NCBI RefSeq assembly: GCF_018128965.1
Contig: NZ_JAAEDH010000004.1
Span: 124,001-188,000, forward strand
DNA: 64,000 nt
Direction: 5' to 3'
DNA from: Plastoroseomonas arctica
GTDB lineage: Bacteria > Pseudomonadota > Alphaproteobacteria > Acetobacterales > Acetobacteraceae
Of this stretch, positions 10,407 through 19,693 are shown in pieces. The position numbers were made by a program, and so were the translations under genes. Positions within the stretch are counted from its first letter, which is position 1; each line of letters opens with the position of its first letter. The notes beneath the pieces are model-generated. The model was not told where the DNA came from and made no database searches. It saw only the letters and a list, made by a program, of their open reading frames with translations.

Positions 10407-11254
10407 GTGCCGCACTTGCTTTGCCCCGAGGCCGGCGCCTGCCGCGGGGCTTGATCCTCGGCGGATTCGCGATCGCCGTGATCGTGGTCCTCGCCGTCGC
10501 GGGGCCGTGGATCACGCCCTATGACCCGGATGCCTTCGCGATCCGCGAGCGGTTGCAGGCGCCCTCGCTCGCGCATTGGTTCGGCACGGATGATTTCGGC
10601 CGCGACGTCTTCTCGCGCGTGCTGGCCGGCGCGCATTACTCGCTGCTGATGGGGTTTGGTGCCACCGCGATCAGCCTCGCGATCGGGGTGCCGCTCGGGA
10701 TGCTCGCCGCCTTCCATCGGGGTTGGGTGGATGAGGCCGTGATGCGCGGCGTGGACCTGATGATCTCCATCCCGCCGGTGCTGCTCGGGCTGTTGATCCT
10801 GGCGACGACGCAGCCGAGCGTGGCCAAGACCGTGATCTCGGTGGGCATCGTGTACGTGCCGATCATGACGCGGCTGTCGCGCGCCGTGGCCCTCGGTCTG
10901 CTCGCCGAGGATTTCGTCGATGCCGCGCGGGCGCGCGGCGATGGTGCGGTGCGCATCCTGTGGCGCGAGATCCTGCCAAATGCCTGGCCGCCGATCATCG
11001 TCGAGACGTCGCTGCGCATCACCTTCGCCATTCTGCTCGGATCGGCGCTGTCCTTCCTCGGCCTGGGACCGCAGCCGCCGGCGAGCGAATGGGGGCTGAT
11101 GATCGCGGAAAGCCGGCCCTTCATCGAGCAGGCGCCGTGGATCGCGCTCGCGCCCGGCATCTGCCTGTGCCTGCTGCTGGTGCTGATCAACGTGGTGGGC
11201 GAGGGGCTGCGCGATCTGCTGGACCCGCGCATGCAGGGGCGTGGGCATGGCTGA
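10403..11254 (+). CDS. ABC transporter permease (DppC type)
   Basis: 283 residues; ATG 10403 overlaps the preceding stop. It shows the DppC pattern: one N-terminal helix, then HWFGTDDFGRDVFSRVLAGA, helices, the EAA loop (DFVDAARARGDGAVRILWRE) and SFLGLGPQPPASEWGLMI near the C-terminus. In contrast to importer 1, the two permease genes here are directly coupled, which is the usual arrangement and supports the view that the element in importer 1 is an insertion. Confidence 0.94.
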   Translation: MSAALALPRGRRLPRGLILGGFAIAVIVVLAVAGPWITPYDPDAFAIRERLQAPSLAHWFGTDDFGRDVFSRVLAGAHYSLLMGFGATAISLAIGVPLGMLAAFHRGWVDEAVMRGVDLMISIPPVLLGLLILATTQPSVAKTVISVGIVYVPIMTRLSRAVALGLLAEDFVDAARARGDGAVRILWREILPNAWPPIIVETSLRITFAILLGSALSFLGLGPQPPASEWGLMIAESRPFIEQAPWIALAPGICLCLLLVLINVVGEGLRDLLDPRMQGRGHG

Positions 11255-13292
11255 GGCGCCGCTGCTCGAATTGCGCGATTTGTCGCTGCGCTACGCCACG
11301 GCGCGCGGCATGGTGCAGGCGCTGGATGGCGTGTCGCTGGAGCTGCATCGCGGCCAGGCGATGGGGCTGGTGGGCGAGAGCGGGTCGGGCAAATCTTCGC
11401 TGGTGCTCGCCATCCTCGGGCTGCTCGGCAAGGGCGCGACGGTGAGCACGTCGCGCGCAGCCTTCGACGGCGAGGATCTGCACAAGACGGCCGCTGCCCT
11501 GCGCGGGCGGCGCATCGGGATGGTGTTCCAGGACCCCTCCGCCGCGCTGAATCCTGGCCTGACCATCGGCTACCAGATTGCCGAGCCGCTGATCCACCAT
11601 CGCGGCAGCTCCGAGCGCGACGCGATGGCCCGCGCCGTGTCGCTGCTGAACGAAGTTGGCGTGGCGCGCGCGGAGTCCGTCGCGCGCTCCTACCCGCACC
11701 AGCTTTCGGGGGGCATGAAGCAGCGTGCGGTCATCGCCACCGCGCTCGCCTGCGAGCCGGAGCTGCTGCTGCTGGATGAGCCCACCACCGCGCTCGACGT
11801 CACGGTGGAAGCGCAGATTCTCGATCTGCTCGATGATCTGCGGCGGCACCGCAATGTCGCGATGCTGCTGGTCAGCCATAATCTCGGCATTGTCGATCGG
11901 CTGTGCGACGGGCTGACCGTGCTCTATGCCGGGCGCGTCGTGGAACAGGGCGAGACAGCGGCGATCCTCGCAAGGCCGCAGCACCCCTATACGCGCGGCC
12001 TGCTCGCCGCCCTGCCGCGCGCCGATCACGGCCGCATCGCGCGCCTAACCCCGATCCCCGGCGGCCTGCCGGACCTCACCCGGCCGGAGCCAGGCTGCAA
12101 TTTCCGCGCACGCTGCGACTTCGCCCTGCCCGCCTGCGCCGAAGCTCAGCTGCTCGACGGACCGGCCGCGCATCGCGTACGCTGCCATCTTGCGGATGTC
12201 GTCGCCGCAGCGCCGCCGCTTGAGGATGCCGCGCCGGCGCAGGCACGCATCCTCCCCGCCGGCACCAGGCCGCTGATCCAGGCGATGGAGCTGACGAAAA
12301 GCTTCCGCCTCGGCGCCGCGCTCTCCCTCGGCTTTCGCGGCGGTCTGCCGCGGCTCACGCGCAACGCCGGCGTGCTCGCGGTGGATGACGTCGCCCTGCA
12401 TGTCGCGCGCGGCGAGGTCCTCGGCCTCGTCGGCGAATCCGGCTGCGGGAAATCCACGCTCGGGCGCCTGATGCTGCGCCTGCTCGCCGCCGATGCCGGG
12501 CGCATCAGCCTCGATGGCGAGATCGTGCCCGCCCAGCCCGACACCGCTTTCCGCCGCCGCGCGCAGATCGTGTTCCAGAACCCGGACAGCTCGCTCAACC
12601 CGCGCCAGACCGTGCACCAGGCGCTGCGCTGGCCGCTGGTGCGCTTCGGCATCGCCCGCGGCGCCGAGGCCGACCGCGAGGTGGACCGGCTGCTGGAGCT
12701 GGTGCGCCTGCCATCCTCCTACCGCTCGCGCTACCCGCACCAGATGTCGGGCGGCGAGAAGCAGCGCATCGGCATTGCCCGCGCGCTGGCCAGCCGGCCA
12801 GATTTCCTGGTCTGCGACGAAGCCGTCTCCGCGCTCGATGTCTCCGTGCAGGCGGCGGTGCTGAACCTGCTGGCCGATCTGCGCGATCGCCTTGGCATCG
12901 CCTACCTGTTCATCAGTCACGACATCGGCGTGATCGCGCATATCGCGGACCGCATCGCGGTGATGTATCGCGGCACCATCGTCGAACAGGGTGCGGCGGC
13001 GCAGATGCTGGCGCCGCCCTACCACCCCTATACCGAGGCGCTGCTCTCCGCGGTGCCGCTGGTCGGGCTGAAGGGGCGCAGCGCGCAACGCACGCGGCTG
13101 GCGGGTGATGCCTCGTCCGTGCCGCCGGCGGGGGGGTGTCGCTTCGCGCCGCGCTGCCCGCGGCGGATCGGGGCGGTGTGCGACACGGTGGCGCCGCCGC
13201 TGCGGATGGGGCCGGGGGGACACCAGATCATGTGCCACCATACGATGGAGACGCTGGCAGCGTTGCCACCGGCGTTGGGACAGGCGGCTTGA
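11247..13292 (+). CDS. Fused dipeptide-type ABC ATPase (DppD-DppF in one chain)
   Basis: 681 residues carrying two complete nucleotide-binding domains. Domain 1 has Walker A GESGSGKS near residue 43, signature LSGGMKQR and [12 protein letters not shown] linker follows with the Cys motif FRARCDFALPAC. Domain 2 has Walker A GESGCGKS near 397, signature MSGGEKQR, DEAVSALD and a second Cys-rich tail (CRFAPRCPRR). Importer 1 has the same two functions as separate genes. ATG 11247 gives an 8-base overlap with the permease; a GTG at 11241 is possible. The operon ends at 13292, just before palindromic element B. Confidence 0.94.
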   Translation: MAEAPLLELRDLSLRYATARGMVQALDGVSLELHRGQAMGLVGESGSGKSSLVLAILGLLGKGATVSTSRAAFDGEDLHKTAAALRGRRIGMVFQDPSAALNPGLTIGYQIAEPLIHHRGSSERDAMARAVSLLNEVGVARAESVARSYPHQLSGGMKQRAVIATALACEPELLLLDEPTTALDVTVEAQILDLLDDLRRHRNVAMLLVSHNLGIVDRLCDGLTVLYAGRVVEQGETAAILARPQHPYTRGLLAALPRADHGRIARLTPIPGGLPDLTRPEPGCNFRARCDFALPACAEAQLLDGPAAHRVRCHLADVVAAAPPLEDAAPAQARILPAGTRPLIQAMELTKSFRLGAALSLGFRGGLPRLTRNAGVLAVDDVALHVARGEVLGLVGESGCGKSTLGRLMLRLLAADAGRISLDGEIVPAQPDTAFRRRAQIVFQNPDSSLNPRQTVHQALRWPLVRFGIARGAEADREVDRLLELVRLPSSYRSRYPHQMSGGEKQRIGIARALASRPDFLVCDEAVSALDVSVQAAVLNLLADLRDRLGIAYLFISHDIGVIAHIADRIAVMYRGTIVEQGAAAQMLAPPYHPYTEALLSAVPLVGLKGRSAQRTRLAGDASSVPPAGGCRFAPRCPRRIGAVCDTVAPPLRMGPGGHQIMCHHTMETLAALPPALGQAA

Positions 13293-13295
13293 AGA

Positions 13296-13546
13296 CTGGG
13301 GGAAATGAATTTCCCCCGCAAACGTATACGTTTGCCCCCATTCTTTTATTTTTGAGTTTTTGGTGTTCGCTCGCAGGCCAGCGCCGCATGGCAGGCGAAG
13401 TGCGACTTTTCAGCGCGCGGCATAAGAATGATTCCTTGGCGCTGATTGCGCATCCAGCGGCCGTCTGCCGACTAAGCATGACTCGCCCACTCGCACCCAA
13501 AAACAAAAATAAAAGAATGGGGTTTGGGGAAATTCTTTTCCCCAAG
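13296..13546. repeat. Palindromic intergenic element, copy B
   Basis: Inverted arms at about 13296-13350 and 13493-13546 flank about 140 bp. Both arms carry the GGGGGAAAT...ATTTCCCCC-type hairpin, a CCCCATTCTTTTATTTTTG run (or its complement) and resemble copy A at 1526-1689. The left arm has an extra perfect palindrome, CAAACGTATACGTTTG, inside it. The cores of A and B also share short matches (GGTNTTCGCT...GCAGG type), so they are relatives and not chance hairpins. Copy B lies between two convergent operons and could act as a bidirectional terminator; that function is inference. Confidence 0.8.
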
Positions 13547-13551
13547 CTTGC

Positions 13552-14904
13552 TTACTCCGCCGCCATATCCCGTTTATCAAAATGCCGGCTGCGCGGCCGC
13601 GCCAGCCCCATATGCTCGCGCAGCGTCGTCCCCTCATATTCCTTCCGGAACACCCCGCGCCGCTGCAGCTCCGGCACCACCAGATCGACAAAGTCGTGCA
13701 GGCCTCGCGGCATCAGCGGGATCGACACCATGAACCCGTCGCACACCTTGCTGCGGTACCAATCCTCCATCTGGTCGGCGACCTCGACGGGGTTGCCCTT
13801 GATGACCGGGCTGCCGAAGGCGGGCACCACCTGCTCATAGGTCTGGCGGATGGTCAGCGCCTTGCGCCGCGCCATCTGGATGGTGAAGGTGCGCGTGCTG
13901 CTGCCGCCGACCACCGTCTCCGGAATATCCGCCGGTAGCGGTCCGTCGAGCGGATGGCCCGAAAGATCGTAGTGCAAAATCTTCGACAGATAATGCACGC
14001 CGAGATCGGGCGAGATCAGCGCGTTCAGCTCGTCATACAAATCATCCGCCTCGGCCGAACTCCGCCCGACGAAGATGCTCACGCCTGGGATGAATTTCAG
14101 CTCATCCGGGTGGCGGCCGTACTTCGCCATGCGCGCCTTGATGTCCGCGTAGTCGGCCTGCATCGACTCGCGCGAATCCCCCGCACCGAACATCGCGTCC
14201 GCATGCAAAGCGGCGAGCTCCTTGCCGCGCTCCGACTGCCCGGCCATGAACACCACGGGATGCCCCTGCGGCGTCGGCGGCACGTTGAGCGGGCCTTTCA
14301 CCTGGAAGTGCCGCCCAGCGTGGTTGATCTCGCGCACACGGGTGGGGTCCAAGAACTGGCCGCTCGCCTTGTCTTGGATGAAGGCATCCTCCGCCCAGCT
14401 GTCCCAGAGTGCTTTCACGACCTCAACGAATTCCTGCGCGCGGTCATAGCGCTCCTCGCGGCTGAGCGGGTCGGAATGGTTGAAGTTCAGCGCGTCGCCG
14501 GCGTAGGAGTTGGTGACCATGTTCCACCCCGCCCGCCCCTTGCTGGCGTGGTCGAGCGAGGCAAAGCGGCGGGCAATGAAATAGGGCTGGTCGAAGCTGG
14601 TCGTGGCTGTTGAGACCACGCCGATGCGGCTGGTCGCGGCCGCCAGCATGGTCAACAAGATGACGGGGTCGAACACGCCTGGCCGCGCCACAGGCGAGTT
14701 GGCCGCGAACAGCGCCGGGCGGTCCATGTCGCGCACCGCATTGCCGTCGGCAAGGAACAGGCCGTCAAATTTGCCCCGCTCGGCCAGGCGCGCCGTCTCG
14801 ATGTTATAATCAAGGTTCATTACCGGACGATCGAACGCCTCCGGGTGTCGCCAGGCGCCGAGATGCGCGCCGACCATATTGGGAATTGCGAACAGGCTAA
14901 TCAT
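13552..14904 (-). CDS. LLM-class flavin-dependent monooxygenase (NtaA/SnaA/DszA type)
   Basis: 450 residues. The start at 14904 is fixed by a GGAGG ribosome-binding site 6 bases upstream and gives MISLFAIPNMVGAHLGAWRH. Motifs shared with the protein at 5029-6369 include LADGNAVR, RRFASLDH, GRAGWNMVT, FVEVVKALWDSW, PQGHPVVFMAGQS and LGVHYLSK, so the two are paralogues. It lacks a dedicated flavin reductase nearby. It is convergent with importer 2 and separated from it by element B. On the minus strand it lies downstream of the CoA transferase with a 266-bp gap that may carry its own promoter. Confidence 0.9.
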   Translation of the reverse strand: MISLFAIPNMVGAHLGAWRHPEAFDRPVMNLDYNIETARLAERGKFDGLFLADGNAVRDMDRPALFAANSPVARPGVFDPVILLTMLAAATSRIGVVSTATTSFDQPYFIARRFASLDHASKGRAGWNMVTNSYAGDALNFNHSDPLSREERYDRAQEFVEVVKALWDSWAEDAFIQDKASGQFLDPTRVREINHAGRHFQVKGPLNVPPTPQGHPVVFMAGQSERGKELAALHADAMFGAGDSRESMQADYADIKARMAKYGRHPDELKFIPGVSIFVGRSSAEADDLYDELNALISPDLGVHYLSKILHYDLSGHPLDGPLPADIPETVVGGSSTRTFTIQMARRKALTIRQTYEQVVPAFGSPVIKGNPVEVADQMEDWYRSKVCDGFMVSIPLMPRGLHDFVDLVVPELQRRGVFRKEYEGTTLREHMGLARPRSRHFDKRDMAAE

Positions 14905-15170
14905 GTCGGCCTCCATGCTAGATAGCGCCGAAACTGTTAGGGCTGAGGTCGCGCCCACTGAACTGCGCCGCAGTAAGCAAGGTCAGCAATATCCGTGCCG
15001 ATCGGCCTGAAATCGCTCGCGATGATTGGACCGCTCCTTGGCAATTTCGGAGGGGCACAGTCAAAGCTGGTCGGCGCAAGATACCTGCACGGGGCCCTCT
15101 ATCGTGGAGCGAACAGCGAGCCAGCTAACACCTCGTCCAAGCACCTCCCCGGGGGGCGCAGAGATCGCGC

Positions 15171-16319
15171 TCAGGCGGTAGCACTGAGCCAGGCACGGAT
15201 TTCGGCACCGTGTTCGTCCAGGCCCGGGGCGGGGCGGCGAACTAAGGAGCGCGTCTCGGACAGGTGGACCGCCGGGGCGAGTGTCTGCTTCAGGCCGCGC
15301 GTGGCGCCAGGGATGTCAGCCACGACGCCGAGGGATCGAGCCTGGGGGTGCGCCAGGGCTTCGTCATAATTGAGCACCGGCTCGGCGGGGATGCCGATCT
15401 CCTCCAGTGCTTCCAGCCAATGGGCGGTGGGCTGCTGGCGAACCTGCTCCGCGAGGATCTGCATCAAAGCGATGTTGTTGGCGACGCGGAGCGCATTGGT
15501 GGCGAAGCGGGCATCCTCCGCGAGGGATTCGAGGCCGAGCAGCCTGCAGAAGGGCTTGAAGAAATGGTCCTGCCCGGCACCGATGGTGAGCCATCCATCG
15601 CTGCTCTCGAATGCCTGGTAGGGGGCGCTGCCGCGATGCGCCTGGCCCATGCGCTGGGGGCGTTGGCCGGTGCCGAGTACCAGGGCAGCTTCATAGACGC
15701 CGAAGGCAAGGGCGCTCTCGAAGAGCGAGGCTTCGACTTTTTGGCCGCGTCCGGTCTTCGCCCGCGCGTTGAGCGCGCCGAGGATCCCGATGGCGGCGAA
15801 CATGCCGCCCGAGACGTCGGAGATGGCAATGGGCAGGCGGGTGGGTTCGCCGTCGATCGGCCCGTTGCCGGCCATCAGCCCGGACATCGCCTGGGTCATG
15901 AGGTCGAAGCCGCCATGCTCGGACCAGGGGCCGGTCTGCCCGAAGCCGGATATGGAGCAGACGATGAGGCGGGGGTTGGTCTTCGACAATGTGGCATAAT
16001 CGAGGCCCATGCGGGCGAGTGCGCCGGGGCGCATGTTCTCCACTAGGATGTCCGCGCGCTGCGCCAGGGCGTGCAGGGCGGCGCGGTCCTCGGGGTTTTT
16101 GGGGTCAAGCGCGATCGAGCGCTTGTTGCGGTTCCACAGCGCATAGGGCGCGCCGATGCCGTCCACGAAGGGGGGCATGCTGCGGCTGTCGTCTCCCTTG
16201 CCGGGTCGTTCGACCTTGATGACATCAGCGCCCATGTCTGCAAGCAGCATGGTGCAGTAGGGGCCGGAGAGATGGCTGGTGAGGTCGAGGACGATGAGGC
16301 CGTCGAGGGCGCCGGGCAT
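15171..16319 (-). CDS. CaiB/BaiF family CoA transferase (class III)
   Basis: 382 residues starting MPGALDGLIVLDLTSHLSG; a GAGGAA site lies upstream of the ATG. Class III CoA transferases move CoA between two carboxylic acids through an aspartyl intermediate; the likely catalytic Asp is in HGGFDLMTQAMSG. Other family features are DMGADVIKVERPGKGD, NRNKRSIALD and the C-terminal HPQARSLGVVADIPG. The gene is followed on the minus strand by the LLM monooxygenase and preceded by a Bug receptor and a crotonase-type gene, so an oxidised or imported acid may be activated to a CoA thioester here (inference). A broken copy of its 3' end lies at 4418-4742. Confidence 0.93.
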   Translation of the reverse strand: MPGALDGLIVLDLTSHLSGPYCTMLLADMGADVIKVERPGKGDDSRSMPPFVDGIGAPYALWNRNKRSIALDPKNPEDRAALHALAQRADILVENMRPGALARMGLDYATLSKTNPRLIVCSISGFGQTGPWSEHGGFDLMTQAMSGLMAGNGPIDGEPTRLPIAISDVSGGMFAAIGILGALNARAKTGRGQKVEASLFESALAFGVYEAALVLGTGQRPQRMGQAHRGSAPYQAFESSDGWLTIGAGQDHFFKPFCRLLGLESLAEDARFATNALRVANNIALMQILAEQVRQQPTAHWLEALEEIGIPAEPVLNYDEALAHPQARSLGVVADIPGATRGLKQTLAPAVHLSETRSLVRRPAPGLDEHGAEIRAWLSATA

Positions 16320-16333
16320 GGGGGTGGGTTCCT

Positions 16334-17293
16334 CTAATTGGTCTGGAGGCCGGCGGCCTGAACAATACGACGCCAGCGAGGAATTTCGGTCGCCATGAGA
16401 GTGCCAAGTTCGGCAGGGCCGCCAAAATCCGGCTCGAACGCTTGGCCGAGCAGCCAATCGCGCACGGCGGGAAGCTGGGTGGTGGCGGTGAATGCAGCGT
16501 TTAGACGGGCGGCAATTTCAGCGGGTGTGTTGGCGGGCAGGAAGAAGCCCTGCCAGGAATCGAGTGTGACGCCAGGGACCACCTCGCCGGTTGTGGGCGT
16601 TTCGGGCGCGAAGAGCGACCGGTGCGTGGAAGAGACGGCGTAGGCCTTCACGGTGCCCTCGCGGACGAACGGGAGCGCTGCGGGCAGCGTCATGATCCCG
16701 GCGGGGATGTTGCCAGCGACAATGTCCTGCACCAGTGGGCCTCCGCCGCGATAGGGGACGAGCGCGAAGCGGATACCCTCGAGCATGAGCAGCGCGGCGA
16801 TCAGGCTGCCGGGGGAACCCGGGCCGGTATGGCCGAGCAGAACGGTTTCGGGCGCGGCGCGCGCTGCGGTGACCATCGCGGCGAAATTGGTCGGCGGGTA
16901 GCCCGGGTGGGTCACCAGGACCTGGGAGATGCGCGCGACCAGCGCCATCGGCTGGAGGTCCCGCAGCGGATCGTAGGGAAGGGTGGGGAACAAGGCTGGG
17001 GCAACGGCGAGCGGCTCGCTGGTCAGCAGCACGGTGGTGCCGTCGGGGCGGGCCTTTGCGACAAGGTCGGCACCGAGATTACCGCCGGCGCCGGAGCGGT
17101 TCTCCACGACGACATTCCAGCCGAGACGCTCGCCGAGGTGGCGGGCGTAAAGGCGGCCGAGAATGTCGAGGCTGCCGCCAGGAGCGAAGGGCACGACGAT
17201 GCGGAGTGCTCGAGCGGGTTGCGCGCGCGCCCTCCTTGACGCGACGGCAGGGGCAAGGAGAAGACCGGCAAGGCTTCGTCGCGTGAAGGTCAT
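16334..17293 (-). CDS. Bug-family tripartite tricarboxylate transporter receptor
   Basis: 319 residues. The N-terminus MTFTRRSLAGLLLAPAVASR has a twin-arginine start and ends with an ARAQ-type cleavage site, so the protein is probably periplasmic. Bug features follow: LRIVVPFAPGGSLDILGRLY, VVENRSGAGGNLGADLVAKA and LPYDPLRDLQPM. Such receptors bind carboxylates and normally serve TctA/TctB membrane proteins, which are not in this window. It lies 14 bp upstream of the CoA-transferase start and 18 bp downstream of the crotonase-type gene, so the three are probably co-transcribed. Confidence 0.93.
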   Translation of the reverse strand: MTFTRRSLAGLLLAPAVASRRARAQPARALRIVVPFAPGGSLDILGRLYARHLGERLGWNVVVENRSGAGGNLGADLVAKARPDGTTVLLTSEPLAVAPALFPTLPYDPLRDLQPMALVARISQVLVTHPGYPPTNFAAMVTAARAAPETVLLGHTGPGSPGSLIAALLMLEGIRFALVPYRGGGPLVQDIVAGNIPAGIMTLPAALPFVREGTVKAYAVSSTHRSLFAPETPTTGEVVPGVTLDSWQGFFLPANTPAEIAARLNAAFTATTQLPAVRDWLLGQAFEPDFGGPAELGTLMATEIPRWRRIVQAAGLQTN

Positions 17294-17311
17294 GCGGCGG
17301 CTCCGCGGCGG

Positions 17312-18100
17312 CTATTCGCCGGTGAAGGTGGGGGGACGCTTGGCGAGAAAGGCGGCGGTGGCTTCCTTCAGGTCGCGACTGCGCATGGCGCGGGTGACCG
17401 TCTCCGCGATCAGGGGAGCACGGGCAACGAGCGCCTGGTCTGCGATGGCGTTGAGCGTGGTCTTGGCGCCGGCGATCGAGAGCGGGGCGCGGGCGAGAAG
17501 GGATGCGATGAGGGCGTCAGGCGCCTCGGCGATCTCGTCGATTAGGCCGGCGGCGAGGGCCTGGGGGGCATCGATGCGATCGCCGATGAACAGCATGCGC
17601 TTTGCTGGCGCTAGGCCGACCAGGGCGTGGAGGCGGAGCGTGTCCGGTTGGCCATAGACGACGCCCAGCCGGGCGGCGGGGATGGCGAAGGTCGATGGCG
17701 TCGTGGCGAGGCGAAAGTCGCAGGCCATCGCGAAGCTAAGGCCGCCGCCGTAGCAAAGCCCATCGATAAAGGCGATGGTGGGTTGCGGGCAATCGGCCAG
17801 CGCCTGAACAGCAGCGTCACTGATTTCGCGGTGCGCGGCGATCACCGCGTCCCTGCCCTCACCTTGGGGAAAGTCGGAGATGTCCGCGCCCGAGGAGAAA
17901 CAGCTCGGCGTGCCGCGGAGGAGGATGGCCCGAATACCGTTTGTCTCAGCGGCCTCGGTGAACACTGCGCCAAGGGCTCGGTACATCGCCAGCGTGACGG
18001 CGTTGCGCTTTTCCGGACGATTGAAGGAGACCGTGAGCAGCGCATCGCGTGCCTCGATCAGGAGGCCGTCGCAGACGTGGCGGGCGAGGGTTCTGGACAT
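17312..18100 (-). CDS. Enoyl-CoA hydratase/isomerase family protein
   Basis: 262 residues, the normal crotonase length. The first oxyanion-hole segment is CFSSGADISDF and the second FIDGLCYGGGLSFAMACDF. The N-terminal FNRPEKRNAVTLAMYRAL is a classic crotonase signature. It would act on an acyl-CoA, hydrating or isomerising a double bond; the exact reaction cannot be told. It is the first gene of the minus-strand run 18100 to 15171 (crotonase, Bug receptor, CoA transferase), consistent with uptake, CoA activation and beta-oxidation-like processing of one carboxylate. Confidence 0.92.
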   Translation of the reverse strand: MSRTLARHVCDGLLIEARDALLTVSFNRPEKRNAVTLAMYRALGAVFTEAAETNGIRAILLRGTPSCFSSGADISDFPQGEGRDAVIAAHREISDAAVQALADCPQPTIAFIDGLCYGGGLSFAMACDFRLATTPSTFAIPAARLGVVYGQPDTLRLHALVGLAPAKRMLFIGDRIDAPQALAAGLIDEIAEAPDALIASLLARAPLSIAGAKTTLNAIADQALVARAPLIAETVTRAMRSRDLKEATAAFLAKRPPTFTGE

Positions 18101-18382
18101 GGTGCAACGCAGTCAATCCCTCGGCAGCGGTCCACGGAAGCCGGAATTATCTGCGGATCGCCGCGGCCAGACGAAGCTGGTGCGGTGCTGGGCATTTCAG
18201 AAACATGGACGATGAAAATTCGGGCATGCCTGGATGGCCGTGATCTGCGAGGCAAATAATCACGGAAGTGATCCAGCACCACGGCCCCTTCCATGGCGAT
18301 GATAGTGCCCGTCCGCCGCACCGTGGCTGGACAAAAACACCGGCCCGGCGGAGCGTGTTGCATCGCAGCGGAGATCGCGTTC

Positions 18383-19675
18383 ATGGCCGCCTGGACCACC
18401 GGTTCCAATGATGGGGGCGTCAGGCGCATTCGCCGCGACCTGCATGCCTTCCCCGAACTGGGATTTCTGGAATACCGCACCGCGGCGCTGACCGCCGCTC
18501 ACCTCGCGAAGCTCGGCTGGACCCTGCGCGTCGGCCCTGAGGTCATGCGCGAGGATGCGATGCTAGGCCAACCCTCCGCCGCTTCCGTCGCCGAGGCCAA
18601 AGCCGCCGCACTCGCCGCCGGCGCGCCCGCCGAATGGATCGACCGCATGCCGGGCGGCCAGACCGGCATCGTCGCCGAATTGCGCCGCGGCGAGGGGCCC
18701 GTGCTCGCACTCCGCTTCGACATGGATGCGCTGCCCGTCCGCGAAACCGAGGCGGCATCCCACAACCCCAATGCCGAGGGATTCCGCTCGGCCCGCCAGG
18801 GCCTGATGCATGCCTGCGCGCATGATGGCCACACCGCGATCGGGCTCGCGCTCGCGGAGCAGCTGGCCAATCCGGCGGCGTCCTGGCGCGGGACCCTGCG
18901 CCTCATCTTCCAGCCCGCCGAGGAAGGCGGGCGCGGCGCCTTCCCGATGGTGGAAGCCGGCATCCTCGATGATGTGGACCTGTTCTTCGCCGGACATCTC
19001 GGGTGTCACCTGCCCACCGGGACGGTTGCCGCCGAAGCGCGCGGCTTCCTGTTCGCCACGCGCAGCGACGCGGTGTTCACGGGTGCGGCGGCGCATGCGG
19101 CGGCCTCACCCCAGGCCGGGCGCAACGCGCTGCTGGCCGGTGCTACCGCCGCACTCGGCCTGCACGCCATCTCTCGCCACGCGGGCGCGGTGACGCATGT
19201 CAATGTCGGCAAGATGGTCGCCGGCGGCGGGCGCAACATCATCGCCGATGAATGCCTCCTGCAACTCGAAGTGCGCGGCGACACGCCCGAGAGCCTGGCC
19301 TTCATGGACCGCCGCATGATGGAGGTGCTGAACGGCGCTGCGACCATGCATGGCTGCACACTGGAAACCCGGCTCATGGGCAAGAATTTCGGCGCCGCGA
19401 ACGACCCCGAGGCGGCGTCCATCGTCGCCAGTGTCGCCGGACGCACCGAGGGCATCGCGACAGTGCTGCCCTTCCGCAAGATGGATGGCTGCGACGACGC
19501 CACAACCATGATCCGGCGCGTTCAGGAACGGGGCGGCAAAGGCACCTATTTCCTGATCGGCAGTACCATCGCGAATGTCCATCACGCGATCGATTTCGAC
19601 ATCGACGAGGCCGCTCTCGACCATGGCGTGCGGCTATTCATGGGGATTGTCGAAACCGCGCTTGCGCCGCGCTGA
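18383..19675 (+). CDS. M20 family amidohydrolase (AbgA-like)
   Basis: 430 residues. ATG 18383 has a GGAGA site upstream. Metal-binding patterns of the M20D/AbgA group are present: RFDMDALPV, MHACAHDGHTAIG and FQPAEEGGRGAF, and the GGGRNIIADECLLQLEVRGD segment belongs to the dimerisation region. Members hydrolyse N-acyl or aminobenzoyl-glutamate amides; the substrate here is not deducible. The insert EWIDRMPGGQTGIVAELRRG after the N-terminal domain is an AbgA feature. It is followed after 18 bp by a receptor gene, so released or precursor compounds may be imported by that receptor. Confidence 0.92.
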   Translation: MAAWTTGSNDGGVRRIRRDLHAFPELGFLEYRTAALTAAHLAKLGWTLRVGPEVMREDAMLGQPSAASVAEAKAAALAAGAPAEWIDRMPGGQTGIVAELRRGEGPVLALRFDMDALPVRETEAASHNPNAEGFRSARQGLMHACAHDGHTAIGLALAEQLANPAASWRGTLRLIFQPAEEGGRGAFPMVEAGILDDVDLFFAGHLGCHLPTGTVAAEARGFLFATRSDAVFTGAAAHAAASPQAGRNALLAGATAALGLHAISRHAGAVTHVNVGKMVAGGGRNIIADECLLQLEVRGDTPESLAFMDRRMMEVLNGAATMHGCTLETRLMGKNFGAANDPEAASIVASVAGRTEGIATVLPFRKMDGCDDATTMIRRVQERGGKGTYFLIGSTIANVHHAIDFDIDEAALDHGVRLFMGIVETALAPR

Positions 19676-19693
19676 AGCAAAGGATGCCTGACC

